This document shows, one piece after another, positions 22,562 to 33,046 of a stretch of 64,000 nucleotides of DNA. Positions within the stretch are counted from its first letter, which is position 1. Each line of letters begins with the position of its first letter. A program made the position numbers and the translations under genes. The DNA lies in assembly GCF_051020955.1 (NCBI RefSeq), contig NC_135019.1, forward strand, positions 21,953,375-22,017,374, given 5' to 3'. Under the pieces are notes generated by a model, which was not told the origin of the DNA, made no database searches, and saw nothing but the letters and a program-made list of their open reading frames with translations. This DNA comes from Megalopta genalis. Its lineage: Eukaryota; Arthropoda; Insecta; Hymenoptera; Halictidae.

Positions 22562-23459
22562 GGGCGCGAGTCGCCGCACACTATGACGAGCCACACATAC
22601 AAGAAAACCATATACGTATATTAGTTTTAGAGGTTTCTATCGACCAAAACTGACGCTTTAATATCGAAGTATGCAGTTCACAAGTGGAAAATTTAGATTC
22701 CGGAAAGACTAAACAACTGGGCTTCGGTTGTAGAAATATCCGTTTTGCAGTTATTGCGGAGATATTTGCAATATTCGGCCAGAGTGGTGTCAATCTCACG
22801 AGCATGACGTCACAAGATGGCCGCCGCTAACAGTTTTTCGTAAATATCGAGAGATATAGAGCTCGAATCGAAAATTCACAACCGAAGCCCAGTAGATAAG
22901 ACACGTACAAAGACGGTTATGTCAAGATTATGTCAAGGTTATGTTATATACCTGACGGTTGAGCTCGCTGTGGTGCAGCTTGTTGGTTGGAAGAGAACTG
23001 TGACGCTAGTAGTGAAAAATGTCGGAAGCTAGGGGTTGGTGCTTCGGTCTATCAACTACTCCAGTGTCTTAATTAACTAAGAAATCAACTGAAAATACAC
23101 TCCATTGCCTTTGTACGTGCCTTATCTACTGGACTTCGGTTGCGAATTTTCGATTCGAGCTCTATATCTCTCGATATTTACGAAAAACTGTTAGCGGCGG
23201 CCATCTTGTGACGTCATGCTCGTGAGATTGACACCACTCTGGCCGAATATTGCAAATATCTCCGCAATAACTGCAAAACGGATATTTCTACAACCGAAGC
23301 CCAGTCGTTTAGTCTTTCCGGAATCTAAATTTTCCACTTGTGAACTGCATACTTCGATATTAAAGCGTCAGTTTTGGTCGATAGAAACCTCTAAAACTAA
23401 TATACGTATATGGTTTTCTTGTATGTGTGGCTCGTCATAGTGTGCGGCGACCCGCGCCC
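22562..23459. mobile_element. TTAA-flanked foldback element with 350-bp inverted repeats
   Basis: The left arm (22562-22913) and the right arm (23109-23459) are nearly perfect reverse complements, about 351 bp each, around a 195-bp centre. Both sides carry TTAA (22558-22561 and 23460-23463), and the outer ends are GGGCGCGAG and its complement. TTAA duplication is the hallmark of piggyBac-superfamily integration, so this is most likely a piggyBac-type non-autonomous element. The 75-codon frames in the arms are mirror images of each other and not genes. It splits the Pao pol between RNase H and integrase. A diverged partial copy lies at 57790-58290. Confidence 0.9.
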
Positions 23460-23463
23460 TTAA

Positions 23464-24062
23464 AACACACGGATTCTTGCGCTCCAGAATATCTTCACTT
23501 GACCCTTCTGCAATCAGATTTTCTGATTTAGGCCAGCAGTCATCATTCTTGAATAACCAAGTAGGTCCATGCCACTACAGTTCTGTATGCTTCATTGTTG
23601 CTGATTGTATGCCCCGAGAAATGATTCTGCAGGATTTACCCCTGTGTTAACGTGAGACCAGAAATTATTGGTTTGTGCTGAATTTCTGACACTCTATTTG
23701 CGACGTAAATTTTCCATCTAGCTGGCCATGCATTAATCCACGCAAGCACAATGGTCGAATCGCACCAATAACATTCTTTCAATGTCGCTATTTCTAATGC
23801 CGTTTTAACCTTATTGGCTAGTTGTGCCAATAATAATGCTCCATATAATCCCAGTCTGGGCAGTGTAATTTTCTTGAGCGGAGCGACTCTTAACGCACAA
23901 AAAATGAGCGATGTACTGACCTTTCTCGTTTATAGACCTCAGGTAGATACACGCGCCGTAGGCCCTTTCAGAGACATCACAGATGCTCTGAAAATCTTCG
24001 GTGATTTTTAGAATAATTAAACATCGAAGCGATGTTTTAAACGAAGTGGCACAAGAATGCAA
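23464..24062 (-). pseudogene. pol: Pao/BEL RNase H relic
   Basis: Minus-strand frames give DVSERAYGACIYLRSIN (about 23975-23925), ALEIATLKECYWCDSTIVLAWINA (23800-23730) and then VNTGVNPAE near 23645. These are the Pao RNase H blocks, including the CDS-T-VLAWI motif typical of BEL/Pao. The protein would continue across the TTAA insertion into the integrase at 22557. The RT palm (YVDD block) that should lie upstream is deleted: sequence passes from gag at 24228 almost directly to RNase H. Confidence 0.8.
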
Positions 24063-24227
24063 ATTTGTTTGCGTCCAACTATTTACAACATTTAGCTTAC
24101 GCGTTAAACCCGAAAATGTTCCGCTAAAAGAATCACACTACAACCTTAAGTTAGCAGAAAGTTCCTCCGTCATTAAAGTAGGCTATGACCCTGGATCTAA
24201 CAGTGCTGTACACTTGTGCTTTCTACC

Positions 24228-25272
24228 TTAACGATCTTCTAAATAAACGATGACGGTTGCTAATGCCGAAGCGACAACCTCAAAATGCAGAGTTATGTAC
24301 TGTTTTTTGTCACATTTCTTACATTGTCCTCGCGAGGATGCCTTATTTCTATGTTCTGCTTGCAAACAATTAAAACACCAATTCAATTGTTTGATCTTAT
24401 CACTATGTGCCGTGGATGATAACTTCTCGAATTGAGTGCAGATATATAGCGGATGTTGCTTGCTGCAAGGGTCATTTTTCAACCGCCCTTGCTATATAAG
24501 ATGCTACGTTTGTTTGATACTCGCACTTACTGTTTACAGGCGTTTTAGACATAGGTTTCGATGATGGGTATTACATAACCGATTTATCAATTGCGACTCT
24601 TTCAAGATATTTACAGTGACTTTCTATGAATTCTGACATTTATTTCCACGTTGGCCTATCACGAAATTTCATTATTCCCTTCTGCCACTCACGCCGAGTA
24701 ATTACATCAAATTTTGTTGAGGCAAGATGTTCAAGAATACAATTACATGAAAATATTGTTTCATTTAATGATTTCAGTGCTAGTAAATAGTTGTTAAAGT
24801 CGTCTAATAAATGTCTTAAACTTGCGTATGAAATTTTCGTCACTCGAGGCATGTCAGATAATGTTTTGACATGATGTTGTACTAGCGCATTAGAGTCGTT
24901 ATATCGATCTATTAATGCCTTCCACGCTAATGCATAATTAGTATCGGAAAGATCCAAAGATTGAACAGTTCAAGCAGTGTCATCCTACAATGTTGAATTT
25001 AAATAATAGAATTTTTGAATATTCGTCAGGTTTTCATTAGTGTGGATAAGCGATTCAAAGATGTCACGGAATCGAATCCAATTATTATACGCGCCATCGA
25101 ATGTTGGTACTTTCGGGTAGGTTCGTTCGTAATTAAGTGTACTCGTGTGCGGTGGTAGAAAGTTCTTTTTATTTCGCGGACTATGTCTGCGGACGAGTCG
25201 CGATACAATGATCTTTCGTTTCGCCGTTTGCCCTGGTAAAATTCTTGAACAACCCTGATTGGTCAACCCCAC
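24228..25272 (-). pseudogene. gag: Pao/BEL gag, main part
   Basis: Minus-strand pieces 25272-24985 (YPKVPTFDGAYNNWIRFRDIFESLIH) and 24957-24640 (NYALAWKALIDRYNDSNALVQHHVKTL) are the DUF1759 gag region of Pao/BEL elements. The knuckle region at 24482-24228 reads CFNCLQAEHRNK then CKKC, with the last zinc ligands lost. Frames change between pieces and stops separate them. The N-terminal part of the same gag is found 3-4 kb further right (28431-28649 and 29296-29452) because of later insertions. Confidence 0.82.
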
Positions 25273-25884
25273 GCGTTGGGCCTTTCCAATCAGCGTTGCT
25301 CATTTTGTCCTTCTCACCGCCCGCCCCTTACGCTCTTTGCGTATTTTCGGGACGGCTCGGTAATCGGGGGGGGGGCGATGAGTCATACGTGACACGTGTG
25401 GAAACTTTCCTCCGGGTCACCCACGTCGGACCACCTGGCCTTTGAGTCGCTGGGCCCGCCTCGAGTACCCTTTTTTTTTTTTTTTTTTTTTGTTTAACGT
25501 GGGGGAAATCTGCTGGTCAGACACCCCCGTCCCGCCCGAGGGGCGGGGCGAGGGTAGTGCGGGTTTTGTCCCGCTAAAACCCCCACGGCGGCCTAGGGCG
25601 CTGGCGAGTAGCGGGGGAGCCACGGGAACTCTTACAGAACACAACCGCGGCTCCCCCTCGCCTGGCCGGCCACCAGGATGGAATGGCGATGGCCGGCCGC
25701 GTCCCGGGGGGGAGATTTATACTCCCCCCATGAATCATCTTGCTTCGGCGGTGCGGGGGACCGCACCCCACACCGCCTCGTCACTCCCACTATGGGGAGG
25801 ACAGCTTCAGTTGGGGGGGGGGGGGGGTTGGCGGGCGGCGGGCAATTAAACCAGTAATCTGGTACACCCGCCGCCCGCCTATTC

Positions 25885-27726
25885 TCATCTGCTCGGGGAG
25901 GGGGGCTCTAGGCGTGGGCGCACACGCCGCACCCCCCGCTCACGGCGACCCCGCTCGGCAGCCTCCTTCTGCAGCATCACCTCTTCGCAGAAGGCGATGG
26001 CTGCCGCCCATTTTCTTGGGCTCTCCAGCATGGCCCCAACTAAGCTGGAGAGAGCGAGGTCGCGACCAACTTCCCGTCTTAGGACTCGGCGCAGCACTGA
26101 AAAGGCGGGGCATACCTCCAGTGTATGCTGCGCCGAGTCCTCCTCCGCGCCACAGTGGTGGCACACCGTCGTCGCTTCCCGACCGATGCGACACAGGTAC
26201 ACACCGAAGCAGCCATGCCCGGTGAACACCTGCGTCGCACGGTAGGTGAGCCTGCCAAACCGCCTCTCCCGCCACGAGGTGAAGTGTGGCAGGAGAGCCC
26301 CAGGGACGCGCTCGCCGGCATGGGAACAAAGCTCCGCATGCCATCTGGCGAGCGCTAGTCCCCGGGCCTGGAGCTCGAAGCCGTCGACCGCCTCCTGCTC
26401 CGGCGGGTCCCCCCGAGCCCGGCCAGCGATGCATATGCGCCTATAGACATAGGCGCGCATCGCCGCCTGCAGCTCGAAGGGAATTTCTCCCGCCAGAGCA
26501 AGCGCCGCCACGGTAGACGCGGTGCGGTAACCCCGTATGAGGCGAAGGGCCATTTGCCTCTGAAGCCGGCGCAACAACAAAGTGATGCGCCGGCTTGCCC
26601 TCGCGGACGGCCCCCAGATCGGGGCGCCGTACAAGGCCATGGACCGCACCACGCCCAGGTATAGGCGACGCACCATGTTATCCGGTCCCCCGAGATTGGG
26701 CAACAGGCGGCCGAGCGAGGCCGCCGCCCTCTCAACTCGGGGGACGAGGCGGCCGAAATGCGCCCCGAATCTCCAGTGGCTGTCGAGGATCAGTCCGAGA
26801 TACTTGATCTCGGACTTCACCTCGACGCAGGCTCCTCCAACCCAGATCCACGATCCGGCCGGTGGCCGCGACCGAGGCCGTCCAAACCAGACGGCCTCGG
26901 CCTTCTCCGGGGCCATCTTCAGCCCCAGATCGTGGATCTTCGCGACGACGGCTGCCACCGCAACCTCCGCTCGTCGGATGGTCCTCTCGAAGGTGTCCCC
27001 GACGGTGACCACTAACGTGTCGTCCGCATAGCAGACGACAGTGGCACCGTCGGGCAGGGAGGCCTTCAGGACCGCGTTATATCCCAGGTCCCACAGGAGT
27101 GGTCCTAACACGGACCCCTGTGGGACCCCGCAGTCCACTTCCCTCCGTATCGTCCCGTACCGGCCCGGGTATTCCACCCACCTGTCCCGCAGGTAGGCCC
27201 CGATCACCCGCCTCAGATAGGGAGGCACCTGGTGTTCAACCAGGGCCTCCCTAATGGCGGACCAGGGCAGGGTGTTGAACGCATTGACGATGTCGATCGA
27301 CACCGCCAAGCACACCCCGCCCCGTGCCACGGCATTGTCCGAGAGGGACTTTAGACGGTCGATTGCGTCGACCGTCGATCGCCCCTCCCGGAAGCCGAAC
27401 TGGCAGTCCGCCAGATCGGGACCAACGCGGGACAGGTGCCTGGCGAGGCGGGCAGCAATGATCTTTTCAAAGATCTTGCCCACCTCGTCCAGGAGGCAAA
27501 TGGGCCGGTACGCGGAGGGAGAATCCGCAGGCCTCCCATCCTTCCTTAAGAGGACCATCCGACTTCTCCTCCAGAGGTCCGGGAACACCCCGGACCTCAG
27601 GAGCCCGGAGAAGAGGCTTCTGAGCCTCCCGCCCAGGACGCTCATGGCAAGCAACCAGACCCGGCCGGGGATACCGTCCGGCCCCGGGGCAGTATTCTTG
27701 CCCCGAACGCGGCCGGCCATCGCCAT
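25885..27726 (-). CDS. R1-clade reverse transcriptase (ORF2 C-terminal segment, uninterrupted)
   Basis: This open frame of 613 codons holds the reverse transcriptase and C-terminal part of R1 ORF2. RT blocks in order: GKNTAPGPDGIPGRVW near residue 9, AYRPICLLDEVGK, DCQFGFREGRSTVDAI, AVSIDIVNAFNTLPW, CGVPQGSVLGPLLWD, then VVCYADDTLVV with both catalytic Asp residues intact at about residue 236. Near the C-terminus CHHCGAEEDSAQHTLEVC is the CCHC motif usual after R1 RT. The ATG at 27726 is not the natural start: the 249-bp insertion at 27708-27956 cut the frame. Comparing both sides across the 17-bp duplication shows the upstream frame (28235-27957) is in phase. The endonuclease is absent through 5' truncation, so it cannot move alone. 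Confidence 0.9.
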   Translation of the reverse strand: MAMAGRVRGKNTAPGPDGIPGRVWLLAMSVLGGRLRSLFSGLLRSGVFPDLWRRSRMVLLRKDGRPADSPSAYRPICLLDEVGKIFEKIIAARLARHLSRVGPDLADCQFGFREGRSTVDAIDRLKSLSDNAVARGGVCLAVSIDIVNAFNTLPWSAIREALVEHQVPPYLRRVIGAYLRDRWVEYPGRYGTIRREVDCGVPQGSVLGPLLWDLGYNAVLKASLPDGATVVCYADDTLVVTVGDTFERTIRRAEVAVAAVVAKIHDLGLKMAPEKAEAVWFGRPRSRPPAGSWIWVGGACVEVKSEIKYLGLILDSHWRFGAHFGRLVPRVERAAASLGRLLPNLGGPDNMVRRLYLGVVRSMALYGAPIWGPSARASRRITLLLRRLQRQMALRLIRGYRTASTVAALALAGEIPFELQAAMRAYVYRRICIAGRARGDPPEQEAVDGFELQARGLALARWHAELCSHAGERVPGALLPHFTSWRERRFGRLTYRATQVFTGHGCFGVYLCRIGREATTVCHHCGAEEDSAQHTLEVCPAFSVLRRVLRREVGRDLALSSLVGAMLESPRKWAAAIAFCEEVMLQKEAAERGRRERGVRRVRPRLEPPSPSR

Positions 27727-27917
27727 TCCATCCTGGTGGCCGGCCAGGCGAGGGGGAGCCGCGGTTGTGTTCTGTAAGAGTTCCCGTGGCTCCCCCGCTA
27801 CTCGCCAGCGCCCTAGGCCGCCGTGGGGGTTTTAGCGGGTCAAAACCCGCACTACCCCCGCCCCGCCCCTCGGGCGGGACGGGGGTGTCTGACCAGCAGA
27901 TTTCCCCCACGTTAAAC

Positions 27918-27948
<31 letters not shown>

Positions 27949-27956
27949 AAAAAAAA
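27708..27956 (+). mobile_element. nested R1 3'-end insertion, inverted, with 17-bp duplication
   Basis: This plus-strand segment is the last 215 bp or so of the same R1 family plus an A-rich tail (27918-27956). It differs from the 3' end of the host copy (25492-25708, minus) at about two positions. The 17-bp target AGTATTCTTGCCCCGAA occurs at 27691-27707 and again at 27957-27973. It is therefore a separate, severely 5'-truncated insertion into the ORF2 of copy 2. Confidence 0.93.
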
Positions 27957-28430
27957 AGTATTCTTGCCCCGAAGCCATTTGACTACCCCGGCCATTTCCT
28001 CCGGCGCGACCTCCAGATCCGGGGACCACTCATGTCCCTCTAGCTGAGGGACGGGCCGGGACGCCTCCCCGCTGACGGGGAATAGCGCGTCCACGACCCG
28101 TCCGAGCATCCCCGGATCCAGGCTTTCCGTCAGAGGGGGCGCCCAGGGACGTAAACGTCCCATCGCCATTTTGTATGGGCGCCCCCACGGATCTCGGTTC
28201 AGAGACCCGAGAAAGTCGCGCCAGGCCTGGCTCTTCGCCTCGAGTACCCTTCGGAAATTCTCCTAATCTATGACGGTCTCTTTAGCTATTGAGGAATTTC
28301 TTAGAAAGACTCTACTGTGTAAACATCTACCGTGAAAGACTCTACTGTGCTATCAGGTGGTGAGCTTGTCTTCTCAAAAATAGCTTCTTCGAAGGAGAGT
28401 CATAAATTACGTCAGCCGTTTGCACGAAGA

Positions 28431-28649
28431 CTAAAGATCTTTTTGCGCGCACGACTGGTCGCTACAGTACGTGTAACGTAGGAAGTTTGACATGAAACTG
28501 TGTATTTGTGACCAGTACGACGTTAACGCGTTTCTCGGTGTTGGTATCTGTAGCGTACGCGCGCGATTATCTTGTGCCTGATCAATGCGTACTTTAGCAG
28601 ATGAGAGCAATTTAAAATACATGGATTCGAAAGAATCACGTTCTTGCAT
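28431..28649 (-). pseudogene. gag: Pao/BEL gag, N-terminal piece 2
   Basis: The minus-strand frame reads MQERDSFESMYFKLLSSAKVR, the wording that follows the first coiled part of Pao gag. It would lead into the gag at 25272 but is separated by the R1 copy 2 insertion and about 180 bp of other sequence. It ends where similarity is lost near 28500. Confidence 0.65.
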
Positions 28650-28685
28650 ATGTGTCTATTCGATATTAGTTCCATGCACTGCTAC

Positions 28686-29293
28686 AGTAATGTCTCTCTT
28701 CTCGGCGTAACTTGAGTATGCCAATTCTGACGCCGAGATATTTCTACGGCCCTGTAATTTATTGATTTTCTTGCGGCCCTTTAATTTATCGATTTTCTCA
28801 CTATGCTAAGGTTCGATGTTCGGTGAATACGTGTGCCTGCGGCACGCGCCCCGGCTCCTTTGTAAAAATAAGTTACTTATTACGTATAATGAATAAGAAT
28901 AGTCTAAAGCATGTCGTGTTTGGTATCATTTTAATTGGAAAAATGTGACCAATATATTAAAAAAATTTTCATGTATAAAAAATTAGAAATAAAAAAGTTA
29001 AGTCATCGTTTTTATTCTATCATTACAATGTTGTATACCGGCTGTCTCCGATGCTGACCGCTGCCTTACATACATAGTATACAATATAGTTTCGCTCGAC
29101 TCGAGTTTCGTTCTATCTCTCTCCCTCTCACGAGGTATCGGCAACAATAAAGACGAGCCGCGAGGCTCGAAGAAATCAATTCCTGCGTACTACTCTCGAC
29201 ACTTTAAAATTCGGTCCCGGCGACAGATAGGGAGATTTTACTGTACTCTCAACATCTTAGAATTCGGTCCCGGCGACAAAGAGGGAGATTTTG
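28686..29293. mobile_element. repeat family B: pogo-like TIR element
   Basis: Both ends read TA followed by CAGTAATGTCTCTC (left, 28684) or, in reverse complement, CAGCAAAATCTCCC (right, ending 29293 before TA), with about 25 bp of imperfect TIR including GGCGcC. CAGT ends and TA duplications are typical of pogo/Tigger-type elements. There is no transposase. Just inside the right end a 55-bp segment is tandemly duplicated (29205-29293, AATTCGGTCCCGGCGACA twice). The element interrupts the Pao gag N-terminus. Its right two-thirds recur inverted at 61532-61890. Confidence 0.6.
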
Positions 29294-29295
29294 CT

Positions 29296-29452
29296 GTATT
29301 TCAATTTTAGATTGGAGCACATTGAATTTATCATATAACAACGAAAATCTATCTACTCGCTCTTGAAGTTCTCGCGTGGAAGAAGTATTGTCCAACGAAT
29401 CAAAGTACGTTTTGTAAAAAGTACGTTTTTTTCTCCGTTTCGGTGCATGCAA
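29296..29452 (-). pseudogene. gag: Pao/BEL gag, N-terminal piece 1
   Basis: The frame reads STRELQERVDRFSLLYDKFNVLQSKIE, the start of Pao gag (a coiled stretch), and is cut at the right TIR of family B. Continuity with 28649 and 25272 shows the original Pao element spanned at least 21.3-29.45 kb with three later insertions. Sequence 29460-30050 beyond it holds nothing recognisable. Confidence 0.65.
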
Positions 29453-30055
29453 GATTCGTTTCTACTAATTTTTTTCTAATTGGCATTCCACGTCAACTTC
29501 CAATCTCTACCCTTTGGAGTTTTCAGCACGATAGGAACTCCTACTAGCCAATACAAATTTTGTTACAAATACTGGCCATTAGGTTGTTAAAAACCGAAAA
29601 TTCGGGGCCTTGGGTTTTTCCCAATTCCGCTGATCTGTCCAGGAGAAGGTTCAAAGGTCTGATTTGAAGTTTATGGTGCCAAATGCGAAAATGACCACAA
29701 TTGCCGAGAAGGACCTTTTGAGTTCAAAAAATAGTTACAAAGACACGACCGCATCATAAATCCTATCGCCTCAGAATTCTAAACATCGGTTGTGAATCTT
29801 TCACAATAATTTCGTGTGCGGTAAGCTTAGTACATGGCGGTGGATCGTTTCCTAGCTTAAAAATATCGGAATAGCTCAAAATAGTCTTTTCTATTGATTG
29901 CCGGTGAGCATTTTCGATGTGTGAGGTACGTATTTTATCTTGGAGCTGGCGTAATCGCGAGGGTAAGTCCGGTATGGCATATTCAAACTTCCGTTGTACC
30001 GATGTCCGTGTTGTCGGAATTGACGAAATTAACTTTTACTATTCCGCTTATTATT

Positions 30056-30530
30056 CTAATTTCTTTCGATATTATTTGCCGTGGCTGATATAAGGAGTTC
30101 GTTTCGCAATGGAATACAAAAATTGTTTAATGTGTGCGAATTATTATCAATGTAAAACCTATAAGAATTTAGGTAAGGTCTATTATTTCGTCCTCGTAAA
30201 TCGTCTGGAATAATGTGGAATTTATGATATTGTGCTAATGAATGTAAGGTTACCGTTTCCGTTGAAGTATATGCATCGTTGCCCATTTTAAATTCTTTAG
30301 TCTCGCCTATCTGCTGCTTCCTCGATCAAGTCGTTTTTGATGACATTTATGCCTGCTTCGGTACCCAGTAGGGGTCGTTCGAATCGGCACATTCCTCCAA
30401 GCTGGGCGTCGAAGTGACATTATCTTCCGCTTGTCTTCGATAACCTTGCAATTCCGTCGTTTTTTTCTGTGTTGCATTTTTCCCCAGTTGGATTATTCGT
30501 AGTGGTAATTTGTCGGTTTAGGGTGTTTGA
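30056..30530 (-). pseudogene. unclassified decayed ORF
   Basis: The frame 30286-30056 (MGNDAYTSTETVTLHSLAQY...HIIPDDLRGRNN...NSYRFYIDNNSHTLNN) continues upstream in the same frame to about 30530 with two stops (LGKNATQKKTTELQGYRRQ, EECADSNDPYWVPKQ). The composition is protein-like, hydrophilic and asparagine-rich. I do not recognise the family; it may be a retroelement gag-like protein. No TIR or LTR was found around it. Confidence 0.35.
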
Positions 30531-30959
30531 AAATTTCGTCTAAATCATTGGTCGCGTTCATAACCTAGCTTCCAGCAAATTGTACACTTCAATCGGAGCC
30601 GTTGCTGCAATAATAGTGCAAGATTTGGTACGCGATTTTCGATTCCGGCGCTCGGAAATGCTAAAATTTCCGCGTCCGAAAATTTCTTGCATCCCAGGAT
30701 GCGATCCGCTATACTTGAAAGACAGACGAACGTCGTTGCAACGTCATTGCATTGTCATCGACCATCACACTGTTCGATGGACGCGTTGCTTCGGTTTGAA
30801 GGCTAAGGAATTTCCCTCTCCTTAGAAATTCAGAAATTGTGTATTCCTTGTCAGAAGGAGAGACAGCATTCAGCAGTCAAACCGAATAGATCGTGACATT
30901 CGCTTATCATCGATTCACCATATATTTGCCGCAAAAGCAATATCAGATCTTGGGTTTTC

Positions 30960-32075
30960 GCGCAGTGCGATGGCAAATTTGCGTCCGCTTTCGAATACGC
31001 TGTGCGTAGGTTAGAACACCATTTTTACACTCGCGGCGTCAAGGAATTGAATGATGAATGATGAGGTACAGGCGATTGTAGAAGAGGACGGCACCGAAAG
31101 TGTAGGAGGTATTAGTCGTCACTTAGGGTGCTACAATTCAAATCATTATGATTTTCAATTACATAAAAAGAAATATTCTTCATCTGTAAATGTTAATGCA
31201 TTTGTATGTACCTTTTTTCTACATAGTATTAGCAGTACTACACGGTATACCGCATCCTAAAGGACAATTTTATGCATCCGTATAAATTCATATGAGTGCA
31301 AGAATTGCTAGAAGCAACGGATTTAATATTGAAAATGGCTGCTGGGAGAAGTAGCGTGGAATCCACTTTTCTGCAAATCCATTTTGTGTACAGATGAGGC
31401 ACTCTTCAGAAAAGAAGGGTGTTTCAATACCCACAATTTGCATTTATGGAGCGATGAGAATTCACGTGCGCTTCTGGCACACCAAGCACACGTTCGATTC
31501 TTGATCAATGCATGGGCCGGTATTTGTGGCAATTTTATCGTCGGATCGTACATCCTTCCTGGTAGGTTAGACGGTTCGGCGTATAAAATCCTTCAGGAAT
31601 ATGTCCTGCTGGAACTTTTGAATAACATTCCTTTGGAGTTCCGGCGGAACATGTTTTATCAAGTGGACGGTGCACCGGCTCATTTTGCAGCACAAGTTCG
31701 CGCCCATCTAAACGAAACCTTTCGAGACAGGTGAATCAGCTATTTTGGACCTGTGGCGTGGCCCCACGGTCACCTGATTTAATCCATTGGATTTTTATTT
31801 CTGGGGCTACTTGAAGATAATACATTCTTTTTTTACTGTTCCTTTAGACTAATTTTGTCTACTTTTTTTATAACAATCATTTCAAGATACTATGTAAAAA
31901 GAGCCAGTGAACAGCGTCAATGAAGTTATAATGCGTATTCACGGTGCCGTTGCACGGATCACCGCCGGTACATTGGAAAGATTGCAGCGGCGAGTTTGTG
32001 AGCCATGTGGGATGGTGTCTGGAAGCTGGAGGCGTCATTTCGAATAGTAGCATAGGCAGCATTAATCGACCCTTT
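30960..32075 (+). pseudogene. DUF4817-type Tc1/mariner transposase (second subfamily)
   Basis: Traces of the N-terminal DNA-binding region (DEVQAIVEEDGTESVGGISRHLGC, 31057-31130) are followed by an insertion or decay at 31135-31240 and then YRILKDNFMHPY. The catalytic part (31384-31734) is well preserved: CTDEALFRKEGCFNTHNLHLW (first Asp), NAWAGICGNFIVGSYILP, MFYQVDGAPAHFAAQVRAHLNETF (second Asp). The SPDL block at about 31770 is shifted out of frame. The C-terminus (LERLQRRVCEPCGM...SWRRHFE) is readable to 32075. It diverges from the relics at 1 and 3773, so it is another subfamily. Confidence 0.85.
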
Positions 32076-32199
32076 TCAGGGCCATACATTTTTAACGAAG
32101 GATCAAACAATTCGATAATAATAAATCAATAAAAACACCCCCCCCCCCTTCCACAGGATATCTCTAAGATTTTGGTATATTAGTGTTTCGGATTATCGG

Positions 32200-32972
32200 T
32201 GATTCATTAAGTGATCAGTGTTTGGTGACAGTACAGTGACAGTAAACAATGTCTGACAATATATCTCGAACGCTGCTGTCATCGGCTTGAGATTAGCTGT
32301 ACGTTGTACAAAATCAGTACCGATATCGTGAGCCACAATTACAAGCAGCAAATGCATCTTCAATTAAATGGGTGAGTTTACTATTGATGATATTCTTTAC
32401 AATTCTTTCGATTATTTATATCTATATAAATAATATATATTTATATAATAATATATATATATATATTTATTATTCTTTCAATTCGATTATTTATTATTGA
32501 ATTAGCTTTGTGAATCGTTCGTTGAATTCATTTCCATACTTCGATGGTGTTACTTATTGTTAATCTTCACTATACACTTCATGTACACCAGAAAATTGAA
32601 ACGGCTGTTTTAATTAAACTACTTATTATTGCGAGTCCGAACAATTAGTAAATATTCTTCAGACATTCTGAAATAAGGATGAACAGCGTTTTTCTTAAAA
32701 TTATCACTGTCACGTGGTAAAAATAATCGAAAGTTCATGCTCCGTGACTTGTTTATTGATTCGAACGCGGCACGGAGCCCTCCTTCTGTCAAACTTCACA
32801 ATTAGCGCACGTTGCGCTCGAGCGATCGACCGCGTTGTAGTTCGCGTGCTCGTCTCTCATTGATCACTGTTTTTCAACTCGTAAATAAAGCCGCTACGGA
32901 AGAAGTTACTTCAAATGTCCTCATGTACTCCAATTTCCGGCTGTTCACATAATTACGAAACACCCTGTATTA
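32200..32972 (+). repeat. repeat family A, copy 2
   Basis: Ends with CGAAACACCCTGTATTA at 32972, the mirror of TATACAGGGTG. Positions 32282-32380 are the reverse complement of 18075-18180. Because it follows the transposase at 30960-32075 on the same strand, it fits as the 3' non-coding part of that transposon. An (AT)n tract lies at 32420-32475. Confidence 0.6.
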
Positions 32973-33046
32973 TAGTATATTTGAATGATATTCTTTACCT
33001 TTTTAAGTTCACAAAATTGTTTTTGTTCGCACCCCCGTCTTCATCT

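Larger units (their letters stand above)
25473..28235 (-). mobile_element. R1-clade element, copy 2, 5'-truncated, with target duplications
   Basis: The 3' end is a T run on the plus strand (poly-A of the minus strand) from 25471. The duplicated target CGCCTCGAGTACCCTT flanks both sides (25457-25472 and 28236-28251). The element begins inside the ORF2 linker before RT (SQAWRDFLGSLNRDPWGRPYK), so about half of the full length is missing. Its coding sequence is much better preserved than copy 1 at 13-17 kb. The strand, poly-A and 16-bp duplication show insertion by target-primed reverse transcription into the region between pieces of the Pao gag. Confidence 0.92.

Noticed and set aside
22581..23440. 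Two nearly identical 75-codon ORFs facing each other
   Set aside because: They are the same DNA in the two arms of the foldback element; no coding evidence.
27912..28169. Poly-Phe protein on the minus strand
   Set aside because: It is RT linker sequence running into the A-rich tail of the nested insertion.
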